NCBI GenBank assembly: GCA_028687415.1
Contig: JAQUAC010000041.1
Span: 1 to 11,632 of the forward strand
Length of the DNA stretch: 11,632 nt
DNA from: Acidocella sp.
Lineage (GTDB): Bacteria > Pseudomonadota > Alphaproteobacteria > Acetobacterales > Acetobacteraceae
Direction of reading: 5' to 3'
The notes beneath the pieces were generated by a model. The model worked only from the letters and a program-made list of their open reading frames with translations, had not been told where the DNA came from and made no database searches. A program made the translations under genes and the position numbers. This document shows positions 1 to 6,991 of this stretch, in pieces (position 1 is the stretch's first letter; the number at the start of each line of letters is the position of its first letter).

Positions 1-2
1 GC

Positions 3-1085
3 CAATCTTATGACATCAACCCTGAAACCGGCCTGTTCGACGTTGAGTATGCCGACATCATGGGCATCCCGTTCGACTTCACCACCTCCCCGCAAAAAAC
101 CAAGCCAACCAAGCCCAAGCCGCTCAACCGTGTGCACGCCATCAAGGAGCGCGCCGCGCTGGAGATTACCTTTCCCCGCGTCAGCGGCTACCGGCGCGAG
201 CTACCGGGTGAAAAACTGGAGCCGAAATTCACCGAGGATAGCCGGCTGGAAATCACCCCCGCCGATATCGGCCCCACCTCGGTGGTGTTGGAAGGCATCG
301 TCGGTGCGGGTGTCACGATCACGCCCAATGTCCTGGAGCGGCTGCGCCCTTCGGAGATCAGCTTCAACCTCGCCAAATACCTGCTCTACGCGCACTTCCG
401 CGATGAGGATAACGTGCCCAAGCAGCATCTGTTCCCGCAAATCCAGCGCCTGGCCCGCGCCTGGCTGGATGGCGGCTACCTCGTCACCAAGGGCGTGCCG
501 ATTGGCGCGATTTTGTATGAGGACCAGCTTGCCCGCGCTGCTGCCAAAATCGACCTTGCCCTCACCCGCGGCAGCGATGGGCCGGTGCTTGCCGTGCTGG
601 ACCCGTACAACCCCAGCGGCTCCACCCGCCATGTCAATTTCATCACCACCAAGCCCTGCTGGGCCACCGGCGCGCGCCCGCCTAAATCCCATATCAGCCA
701 CGTGGTGCTGGACAGCACTTGGGAACAGCCGCTGGCTTTGGCGCTGGAGAACCACCCGCGCGTGCTGGCCTACGCCAAAAACCAGGCTTTGGGCTTTGAA
801 ATCCCCTACCTCGATGGCGGCACCATGCGCCGTTACGTGCCGGATTTCCTGGTCAGGCTCGACACTGGCAGCGCCCAGCCGCTCAACCTCGTGCTGGAGG
901 TAAAAGGCCTGCGCGATGAGGCCGACAAAGCCAAGGCGCAAACCATGCACGAGCTATGGGTGCCGGGGGTCAACGCGCTGGGCGGCTTTGGCCGCTGGGA
1001 ATTCGCCGAATTCCGGGACTGGGCGCTGATGGAAGACGATTTCGCCGCCCTGGTTGAACAATTACTACAAAAGGTTGCCGCCTGA
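3..1085 (+). CDS. res: Type III-like restriction enzyme, Res subunit, C-terminal part (partial)
   Basis: This is the 3' end of a gene that enters from the left edge; the frame is open from base 3 with no start codon needed, so the ATG at 60 is internal. The visible 360 residues lie downstream of the SF2 helicase core and carry the nuclease domain. Numbering from the ATG at 60, VPDF places Asp at residue 262 and LEVKG places Glu280 and Lys282, the PD...ExK catalytic signature. Trp/Glu-rich and HPRVLAYAKN segments before it match what I recall of large DEAD/DEAH-box restriction endonucleases of the type III Res kind (the PGAP 'BPTD_3080' family is the closest I remember). With Mod it would cut DNA lacking the cognate methylation, using ATP for translocation. 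Its TGA overlaps the mod ATG by one base (TGATG). The helicase motifs must lie outside the window and are not seen. Confidence 0.87.
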   Translation, partial: QSYDINPETGLFDVEYADIMGIPFDFTTSPQKTKPTKPKPLNRVHAIKERAALEITFPRVSGYRRELPGEKLEPKFTEDSRLEITPADIGPTSVVLEGIVGAGVTITPNVLERLRPSEISFNLAKYLLYAHFRDEDNVPKQHLFPQIQRLARAWLDGGYLVTKGVPIGAILYEDQLARAAAKIDLALTRGSDGPVLAVLDPYNPSGSTRHVNFITTKPCWATGARPPKSHISHVVLDSTWEQPLALALENHPRVLAYAKNQALGFEIPYLDGGTMRRYVPDFLVRLDTGSAQPLNLVLEVKGLRDEADKAKAQTMHELWVPGVNALGGFGRWEFAEFRDWALMEDDFAALVEQLLQKVAA

Positions 1086-4057
1086 TGGCTCGTACTCCAA
1101 AATCCTCCGCCAAGCAGATTGACGCGCTGAAGCATGAGGCGGCGACCAGGCGAAATATTCCCACTGCTGAGATGGAAAGCTTTTTCCAGCGCGATGAGGA
1201 TTCTGCTCCGCGCCCGCCCAAGCATTACCCGCGCGCCCGGCCTTTGGCCGGGGGCGAGACCCGCACGGCGGAGGAGCCTGCCGCGCCGGAGCTGATCTGG
1301 AACGGGGCGCGCATCACCATATCTGACGCGCAGATGGAAGAGCTGGCGCGCACCGGCACGCTCACTTTGTCTGACGCGCAACTGGTCTGGCGCGGCAAGG
1401 ACAGGCAGGACTGGTCAGACCTCGTGGTGAATGTGCCGCCGCTCTATATTCAGGAGAAAATCCACCCGAAGGCGATCATCGACGATTTGAAACGCCGCAC
1501 CGCGCAAACGCGTGAGACGCAGAACGAGATGCCGGATTTATTCGCTGATTTTAACGGCATTTCGCCCGAGCAGCGGGCGGAGTTTTACCAGCACGACCAG
1601 CATTGGTCCAACCGCATGATTTTGGGGGATTCATTGCAGGTGATGGCGAGCCTGGCCGAGCGCGAGGCTTTGCGCGGCAAGGTGCAATGCATCTATTTTG
1701 ACCCGCCTTACGGGATAAAATTCAATTCCAACTGGCAGGTGAGCACCCAAAGCCGCGATGTGAAGGACGGCAAACAGACCGATATTTCCCGCGAGCCGGA
1801 ACAGGTGAAAGCGTTTCGGGATACCTGGAAGGATGGCATTCACTCCTACCTCACCTATCTGCGCGACCGGCTGACCGTGATGCGGGATCTTCTCACCGAA
1901 AGCGGCTCGATTTTCGTGCAGATTAGCGACGAGAATGTGCATCGTGTGCGGGCGGTGATGGATGAGGTATTTGGGGCGAGTAGCTTTTGCTGCTTGATCG
2001 TCTGTCGAAAGACAAGCGCACTCAACAGCCCAGTTGCAAGGGTTAATGTTATCCCCGGAAGTGCAGATTTTATTCTTTGGTACGCCAAAAGTGCTGAATG
2101 CGTAAAATACCGTCAGCCCTACCTACCAAAGAGTTTGTCCGGAGATGGCGGCGACCACTATAGAACAGTAATTCTGGCAGACGGGACGGCCAGGCGACTT
2201 ACGACGGAAGAATTGTCAAACCCGGACAGCTTACCTGCTGGTGCTAAAGTAATTCAGATTGACAATCTGATTTCCCAGGGTTTCTCTGAATCTCTCTCGC
2301 AACAATTCCGATTTCAGGGACGCGAGTTTTCACCTGGCCGCACGTCGCATTGGAAGACCACGCCAATTGGTTTAGCTCGGCTGGGCCTCAGCGGCCGCTT
2401 GGCCGCTGAGGGTAGGACGTTACGATACCGCAGAGAGTTCGGGGATTTCCCTGTGATGATGGTTAACTCAATTTGGGAAGATGTTGGTGCAGATTCTGAT
2501 AAGTCTTACGTTGTTCAAACCCCATCGGGAGCAATCCAACGCTGCATCCTGATGACCACCGACCCTGGCGATCTCGTGCTCGACCCCACTTGCGGCTCCG
2601 GCACCACCGCTTACGTTGCCGAGCAATGGGGGCGGCGCTGGATCACAATGGATACCAGCCGCGTCGCCCTGGCTTTGGCCCGCACGCGCCTCATGGCCGC
2701 GCGCTACCCCTGGTATCTGCTGGCGGATAGCCGGGAAGGCCGCGCCAAAGAAGCAGAATTAACCAAACGCCTGCCCGCGGATACGCAAGTACAGAACGAC
2801 ATCCGCCAGGGCTTTGTGTATGAGCGCGTGCCGCACATCACCCTCAAATCCATCGCCAACAACCAGCTCATCGACGAGATTTGGGAGAAATGGCAAACCG
2901 TGCTGGAGCCGCTGCGCGCAAAGCTAAACCGCGGCCTCGAAAAAAATTGGCAGGAATGGGAAATCCCTCGTGATATTTCGGAATATCTCGATGGGGGCTT
3001 TCAAAAGACGGTCAGATCAGCACCAAAACCTTTTTCGAACAATGAAATTCGGCAAACGCATGAACAATGGTGGGAAGCGCGCATCGCCCGCCAGCGCGAG
3101 ATTGATGCCAGCATCGCCGCCCGCGCCGATGTCGAATATCTCTATGACAAACCTTATACCGACAATGCCCGCGTGCGCGTGGCCGGCCCCTTCACGGTGG
3201 AAAGCCTCTCCCCCCACCGCGTGCTGCCCGCCAGCGAGGAGGAGCTGCTCCGCGATGCCCCGCCTGCGGACGCCACCCGCGCCGGCCAGGATTTTTCCAG
3301 CATTGTCATCGATTATCTGAAATCCGAAGGTGTGAAACAGGCGAAGAAGGCCGACCGAATCGTGTTTGAAAGCCTCACCCCCTGGCCCGGCCAGTATATC
3401 GGCGCCAGCGGCATTTTCATCGAAGGCGAAAACGGGCCGGAGCGCCGCGCCGCCATTCTCATCGGCCCGGAATATGGCACGGTAGGCCGCCAGGATGTGG
3501 TGCGGGCCGCGCGCGAGGCGGCGGATGCACGGTTTGACGTGCTGATCGCCTGCGCCTTCAATTTCGATGCCCATTCCACCGAGCTGGACAAGCTCGGGTC
3601 CTTGAACATCATCAAGGCACGCATCAACCCGGATATGCATATGTCCGACGAGCTGAAAAACACCGGGCGCGGCAATATGTTCGTGGTGTTCGGCGAACCG
3701 GATGTGAAAATCCTCGACGATGGCGGGCCGGAACTGCGCGTGAAAGTAAACGGGGTGGATGTGTTCGACCCCAATACAGGTGACATTCGCTCCAACGACA
3801 CATCAGGCATCGCCGCCTGGTTCATCGATACCGATTATAACGAGGAAAGCTTCTTCGTCCGTCACGCTTATTTCCTGGGCGCCAACGACCCGTATAAGAG
3901 CCTGAAAACCGCGCTGAAAGCCGAGATCGACGAAGATGCCTGGGCCACGCTCTACGCCGATACCTCCCGCCCCTTCGCCCGGCCGGAGGGTGGGCGCATC
4001 GCGGTGAAGGTGATCAATCATTTCGGTGATGAGGTCATGAAAGTGTTCGGGGTTTAG
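1085..4057 (+). CDS. mod: Type III-like site-specific N6-adenine DNA methyltransferase (Mod)
   Basis: This 990-residue protein transfers methyl from S-adenosylmethionine to adenine N6, protecting DNA from the neighbouring nuclease. The catalytic motif DPPYG is at residues 206-210 and the AdoMet-binding DPTCGSGTT at 500-508. That order (DPPY first) defines the beta class used by type III Mod enzymes. Residues about 300-480 between them are the expected target-recognition region, ending in LRYRREFGDFP and NSIWEDVG, which fit the conserved Mod segment after the TRD. Canonical Mods run about 550-680 residues; here about 430 more follow motif I, unassigned but resembling the long methylases I remember beside this Res family. 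An AAGG at 1071-1074 sits 10 bases before the ATG. Spacing to the next gene is 2 bases. Base composition drops sharply in the TRD part and again near 2941-3060, suggesting recombination. Confidence 0.92.
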   Translation: MARTPKSSAKQIDALKHEAATRRNIPTAEMESFFQRDEDSAPRPPKHYPRARPLAGGETRTAEEPAAPELIWNGARITISDAQMEELARTGTLTLSDAQLVWRGKDRQDWSDLVVNVPPLYIQEKIHPKAIIDDLKRRTAQTRETQNEMPDLFADFNGISPEQRAEFYQHDQHWSNRMILGDSLQVMASLAEREALRGKVQCIYFDPPYGIKFNSNWQVSTQSRDVKDGKQTDISREPEQVKAFRDTWKDGIHSYLTYLRDRLTVMRDLLTESGSIFVQISDENVHRVRAVMDEVFGASSFCCLIVCRKTSALNSPVARVNVIPGSADFILWYAKSAECVKYRQPYLPKSLSGDGGDHYRTVILADGTARRLTTEELSNPDSLPAGAKVIQIDNLISQGFSESLSQQFRFQGREFSPGRTSHWKTTPIGLARLGLSGRLAAEGRTLRYRREFGDFPVMMVNSIWEDVGADSDKSYVVQTPSGAIQRCILMTTDPGDLVLDPTCGSGTTAYVAEQWGRRWITMDTSRVALALARTRLMAARYPWYLLADSREGRAKEAELTKRLPADTQVQNDIRQGFVYERVPHITLKSIANNQLIDEIWEKWQTVLEPLRAKLNRGLEKNWQEWEIPRDISEYLDGGFQKTVRSAPKPFSNNEIRQTHEQWWEARIARQREIDASIAARADVEYLYDKPYTDNARVRVAGPFTVESLSPHRVLPASEEELLRDAPPADATRAGQDFSSIVIDYLKSEGVKQAKKADRIVFESLTPWPGQYIGASGIFIEGENGPERRAAILIGPEYGTVGRQDVVRAAREAADARFDVLIACAFNFDAHSTELDKLGSLNIIKARINPDMHMSDELKNTGRGNMFVVFGEPDVKILDDGGPELRVKVNGVDVFDPNTGDIRSNDTSGIAAWFIDTDYNEESFFVRHAYFLGANDPYKSLKTALKAEIDEDAWATLYADTSRPFARPEGGRIAVKVINHFGDEVMKVFGV
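1981..2520. other. Low-GC island covering the Mod target-recognition region
   Basis: Hand counting per 60-base line gives about 50% GC over these 540 bases, with lines at 1981-2340 ranging from about 42 to 53% and 2461-2520 at about 38%. Lines before (1381-1440 about 65%, 1861-1920 about 62%) and after (2581-2700 about 70%) are much richer. The reading frame stays open throughout. The island fits between the conserved DPPY half and the DPTCGSGT half of the methyltransferase, where specificity is encoded in beta-class enzymes. I infer replacement of the TRD by homologous recombination from a lower-GC donor allele; strong functional divergence without transfer is the alternative. Confidence 0.6.
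2386..2411. repeat. Perfect 11-bp inverted repeat with 4-base loop inside mod
   Basis: The left arm CCTCAGCGGCC (2386-2396) and right arm GGCCGCTGAGG (2401-2411) are exact reverse complements around a GCTT loop. It contains an 8-base GCGGCCGC palindrome at 2391-2398. It is in frame and encodes part of LGLSGRLAAEGR, a segment that looks conserved in Mod proteins, so it may be coincidental codon choice. It is the strongest hairpin I saw in the window and lies in a GC-rich stretch near the 3' edge of the low-GC island. Confidence 0.6.
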
Positions 4058-4059
4058 CC

Positions 4060-6072
4060 GTGAACTTTCTCATCGCCGAAAGCTTTACCGCATCGTTCAA
4101 CCGCCTCTCTGGCCAGGACCAGAAGGCGGTAAAAGCCAGTGTGTTCGATTTGCAGATGGACCCCACCGGCAACGGGCTGCAACTGCATCGGATCGACAAA
4201 AGCAAGGACAGGAATTTCTGGTCCGCCCGCGTCAACCGTGATGTGCGGTTGATCATCCATAAAACCGGGGAGAGCCTGCTGGTTGCCTATGTTGGGCATC
4301 ATGATGATGCCTACGCCTGGGCGGAACGGCGGCGGATAGAGGCGCACCCGCGCACCGGCGCCATTCAGATTGTTGAAGTGCGTGAACTGACCGAGGCGCC
4401 TATCCCAGCGGCGCCACAGGCAACGCCAGCCCCGGCTTTGTTCGCCCGCCTGGATGACAATGCGCTGCTCTCCATTGGCGTGCCAGCCGACTGGCTGGCC
4501 GATGTGCGTGCCGCGACGGAGGACGGGTTCTTTGCCCTTGCCCAACACCTGCCCGCCGAAGCCGCCGAAGCCCTGCTGGAATATGCCGCCACCGGCAGGC
4601 TGACCGCCCCGGCCCCAGCCGCCGCAAGCCCCTTCACCCACCCCGATGCGCTGCGGCGGATCAGGCCCATTGCCGACCAGGAGGAGCTGGAACAAGCACT
4701 CTCCTACCCTTGGGAAAAGTGGGGGGTGTTCCTGCACCCCTCCCAGCGTGCGCTCACCACGCGCAGCTTCTCCGGCCCGGCACGGGTGGCGGGGTCGGCT
4801 GGCACCGGCAAAACCATCGTGGCACTGCACCGCGCGGTGCGGCTGGCGCGCGAAAACCCCAAGGCGCGCATCCTGCTGGCGAGCTTCTCGCAACCTCTGG
4901 CCGATGCCATGGCGAAAAAGCTGCTGGTGCTGGCACCTGAAACCGGCGGCATTGTGCCACGTATCACCACCGCATCCTTCCAGGGCATTGCCGAGCAGAT
5001 GTACCAGCTCGAACATGGCGTGCGCCCGCGTATCGCATCGGACATTGTACTGCGCGAGCGGCTGCGGGATGCTGGGGCAAATCTCAAGGGATTTTCGGAA
5101 CGGTTTTTATTGTCTGAGTGGACCAACGTCATCGACGCCTGGGGCATAAACTCACAGGATGCCTATGCGACCGTTCAACGCATGGGGCGGAAAAGCAGGC
5201 TCGGCCCCAACCAGCGCGCCAGCCTGTGGCCCGTGTTCCAGGCCGTGCGCGAGGCGTTGGCGGCTGAACGATACACGACATGGGCGGAGGTTTTCACCGG
5301 CCTCGCGGCTGCACTTGTCCAGCGGGAGCATAAGCCGTTCGATCACGTCATCATCGATGAGGCACAAGACCTTGCCCCCGCAGAGCTGAGATTCTTCGCG
5401 GCACTCGCGCCGGCAAAGGCGGATGGTTTGTTCCTGGCCGGGGATGTAGGGCAGCGTATTTTCCAGCATCCTTATTCCTGGGCGAGCCTTGGCGTCGATG
5501 TCCGGGGCCGCTCATCCACGCTTAAAGTCTGTTACCGCACCTCTCAGCAGATCAGGCGCGCCGCCGACCGGCTGCTGCCGGTGGTACTGCGTGACACCGA
5601 TGGGCTCGAAGACGAGCGGCGTGGAATCGTTTCGGTGTTCGATGGCCCGGCACCGGAGGTGCACACACTCGCCGGTACTGAAGCCGAAGCCGGCTTTGTT
5701 CGCGCAAGAATTGAGGGGTGGATTGAGGCCGGCATCGCGCCCCGTGAAATTGGCCTGTTTGTCCGCACGGCGCAGTTGGTCCCCAGGGCAAGGGCGGCCA
5801 TTATGGGAATTGCGGGAACTGAAGATACGGTTACAGCACCCATGAGTCTTGCAAAAGGCCTCGAATTCAGAGCCGTGGCGGTGATGGCCTGCGACCAGGG
5901 CATTCTTCCGCTCGATGAACGGGTCGCTGACGCGGCGGACGAAGCTGAACTCGATGATATTTACGAGACCGAGCGCCGCCTGCTCTACGTTGCCTGCACA
6001 CGGGCCCGCGAACATCTGCTGCTGACGGGTGTGACACCGGCATCGGAGTATTTGGCCGACTTTCTGCCCTGA
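4060..6072 (+). CDS. UvrD-like SF1 helicase with N-terminal RelE/ParE-like domain
   Basis: This 670-residue ATP-dependent DNA helicase is the third gene of the R-M operon. Residues 1-94 look like a RelE/ParE toxin fold: NFWSARVNRDVRLIIHK (about 52-68) followed by LLVAYVGHHDDAYAWAERR (about 73-91), the strand pattern and xxHxxxYxWA ending of that superfamily. A linker with Ala/Pro runs about 112-200. SF1A motifs follow in order: PSQRAL Q-motif (227-232), Walker A GSAGTGKT (245-252), Walker B DEAQD (433-437), motif III GDVGQR (461-466), motif IV with CYRTS (about 491-495), motif V LAKGLEF (597-603) and motif VI with ERRLLYVACTRAR (638-650). All look intact. The start is GTG, the only start in frame after a TGA at 4030, and lies 2 bases after the mod stop. 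Its role with Res/Mod is inferred only from position; it could unwind or clear DNA at attacked sites. Whether the toxin-like domain is active is unknown. Confidence 0.88.
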   Translation: MNFLIAESFTASFNRLSGQDQKAVKASVFDLQMDPTGNGLQLHRIDKSKDRNFWSARVNRDVRLIIHKTGESLLVAYVGHHDDAYAWAERRRIEAHPRTGAIQIVEVRELTEAPIPAAPQATPAPALFARLDDNALLSIGVPADWLADVRAATEDGFFALAQHLPAEAAEALLEYAATGRLTAPAPAAASPFTHPDALRRIRPIADQEELEQALSYPWEKWGVFLHPSQRALTTRSFSGPARVAGSAGTGKTIVALHRAVRLARENPKARILLASFSQPLADAMAKKLLVLAPETGGIVPRITTASFQGIAEQMYQLEHGVRPRIASDIVLRERLRDAGANLKGFSERFLLSEWTNVIDAWGINSQDAYATVQRMGRKSRLGPNQRASLWPVFQAVREALAAERYTTWAEVFTGLAAALVQREHKPFDHVIIDEAQDLAPAELRFFAALAPAKADGLFLAGDVGQRIFQHPYSWASLGVDVRGRSSTLKVCYRTSQQIRRAADRLLPVVLRDTDGLEDERRGIVSVFDGPAPEVHTLAGTEAEAGFVRARIEGWIEAGIAPREIGLFVRTAQLVPRARAAIMGIAGTEDTVTAPMSLAKGLEFRAVAVMACDQGILPLDERVADAADEAELDDIYETERRLLYVACTRAREHLLLTGVTPASEYLADFLP

Positions 6073-6102
6073 TGTGGCATGAAGTGTCGCCCGGATAGCA
6101 AA
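6073..6102. other. Convergent junction between R-M operon and toxin-antitoxin pair
   Basis: Thirty bases separate the stop of the plus-strand helicase gene from the stop of the minus-strand GNAT gene. I see no clear GC-rich hairpin followed by a T run on either strand, so no intrinsic terminator can be claimed. Transcripts from the two sides may overlap. Confidence 0.6.
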
Positions 6103-6624
6103 TCACGGCTCGCCGGCGGCCTTCAACGAAGCCGCGATATCGCCGATCGACCGGAAAAGCATGAGCGCATTGTCCTTCGAGGGCATAAACCCCCGACGGC
6201 GCCAGAACGCCGCGGCGGCGTCATCGATGGCATTGACCATCAGCGCCCGCCCGCCGATCAGCGCGGCTCCATTCACGCTGCGGGCCAGCGCATGGTTGAG
6301 CAACCCAACGCCAATCCCCTGCCCAGCCCAAGCTGCGTCTGTGGCAAGCTGGCCGAGCAGAATACACGGCATCGGGTTCGGCGGCTGACCGGTGCGGATC
6401 GCGCGCGGCAGCGCGGCGGGCACGACGGCTGTTGGCGCCAGGCCGTAATAGCCCACCACCTGGCCAGCCACATGGACGACCATGACCACGGAGAATCCTT
6501 TCTGCTGGTTGGCCAGCGCGCGAGTCTTCAGCCAATGGTCGAGCGAAGGCTTGCCGCAGGCGAACTGGGATACATCATGCCCAGCATGCAGAAGCTCCGG
6601 TGCGGAGAGCAATACCTCCCCCAT
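6103..6624 (-). CDS. GNAT acetyltransferase toxin, TacT/AtaT type
   Basis: This 173-residue GNAT protein is the expected toxin of a DUF1778-GNAT module. Known members acetylate the amino group of aminoacylated tRNA with acetyl-CoA and stop translation. The opening LSAPELL, FACGKPSLDHWL (21-32) and ALANQQ (36-41) are hallmarks of this group. The acetyl-CoA loop QGIGVG is at 102-107, and the C-terminal AAAFWRRRGF at 137-146. TacT has FY in that last motif, and its Tyr140 is catalytic; here the position is Trp141, so activity is uncertain. I chose the ATG at 6624 because it overlaps the antitoxin stop as TGATG and gives the family's usual start. A GTG at 6651 would add nine residues and has an AAGG upstream. 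The gene lies directly after its antitoxin and needs it for neutralisation and autorepression. Confidence 0.88.
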   Translation of the reverse strand: MGEVLLSAPELLHAGHDVSQFACGKPSLDHWLKTRALANQQKGFSVVMVVHVAGQVVGYYGLAPTAVVPAALPRAIRTGQPPNPMPCILLGQLATDAAWAGQGIGVGLLNHALARSVNGAALIGGRALMVNAIDDAAAAFWRRRGFMPSKDNALMLFRSIGDIAASLKAAGEP

Positions 6625-6938
6625 CAACGCGTCGTGGTATCTTTTTCCCACGGCGCCTTGCGGCGCAGAGAGGCCACCATTTCCGGCACAGGCGCCGCAG
6701 GGGCGGAGACGGCGTGAACGAACGCCTCAAACCCTTCCGGGCTCATACGCACCAGCGTGCTTTCCATCAGCACCTCCTCGGCCGCCCGCACCGCGGCTTC
6801 CCGCACAAAATCAGTGCGCGAGCGCCCGCGCAAATCGGCGGCACGGTCGATAATCGCGATATCGCCTTCCGGCAGCCGCATCGAGAGCGGATGGTCTTTA
6901 CGCTTGGGCGAAGCGGTCATGGCGGTGGTTCTTGTCAT
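6624..6938 (-). CDS. DUF1778 ribbon-helix-helix antitoxin (TacA-like)
   Basis: This 104-residue protein is the antitoxin of the pair. Residues about 15-60 form the RHH DNA-binding unit (LSMRLPEGDIAIIDRAADL followed by RSRTDFVREAAVRAAEEVL), which dimerises and binds its own operator. The C-terminal part (MSPEGFEAFVHAV, then a Pro/Ala stretch and RRKAPWEK) is the segment that wraps the GNAT toxin and blocks acetyl-CoA binding in known complexes. The domain order and length are typical. The start is the ATG at 6938; a second ATG at 6920 would remove six residues, and neither has a clear Shine-Dalgarno sequence. Its TGA overlaps the toxin ATG by one base. The AT-rich 53 bases upstream hold the candidate promoter and operator. 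Confidence 0.9.
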   Translation of the reverse strand: MTRTTAMTASPKRKDHPLSMRLPEGDIAIIDRAADLRGRSRTDFVREAAVRAAEEVLMESTLVRMSPEGFEAFVHAVSAPAAPVPEMVASLRRKAPWEKDTTTR

Positions 6939-6944
6939 GACCGG

Positions 6945-6973
6945 GATATAGTTGATTGTAGCGCATTATGCAA
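6945..6973 (-). promoter_or_regulatory. Candidate promoter of the toxin-antitoxin operon
   Basis: On the minus strand TTGCAT (6973-6968) and TATATC (6950-6945) are separated by exactly 17 bases. They match the -35 and -10 consensus in three and four of six positions. An alternative -10 is TACAAT at 6960-6955, which lacks a good -35. The -10 lies only six bases before the ATG at 6938, implying a very short or absent leader, or use of the ATG at 6920. The AT-rich patch stands out in a GC-rich region. Confidence 0.35.
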
Positions 6974-6976
6974 TAC
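6958..6976. promoter_or_regulatory. Candidate antitoxin operator, 19-bp imperfect palindrome
   Basis: The 19 bases GTAGCGCATTATGCAATAC are symmetric about base 6967. Seven of nine pairs match, and the central GCATTATGC (6963-6971) is a perfect palindrome. It lies between the relaxase stop and the antitoxin start and overlaps the candidate -35. DUF1778 ribbon-helix-helix antitoxins with their GNAT partner bind palindromes near their own promoter, so this is the natural operator candidate. It is not proven. Confidence 0.45.
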
Positions 6977-6991
6977 GGATTTGCACTACTA

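Noticed and set aside
10..903. Plus-strand 297-codon frame overlapping the res end
   Set aside because: The frame that contains PD...EVKG and leads into the TGATG overlap is the real one; this product is Ser/Pro/Arg-rich without motifs.
1085..4057. Phase-variable simple repeats in mod
   Set aside because: Many type III mod genes switch by repeat tracts, but I found no homopolymer or tandem short repeat long enough; the longest run is seven A near 2940.
4054..5016. Minus-strand open frame of 320 codons opposite the UvrD-like gene
   Set aside because: Antisense to intact helicase motifs; Gly/Arg/His-rich low-complexity product; no ribosome-binding site.
6079..6717. Plus-strand frame of 212 codons over the toxin-antitoxin pair
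   Set aside because: Opposite two genes with clear family matches; composition typical of an antisense shadow.
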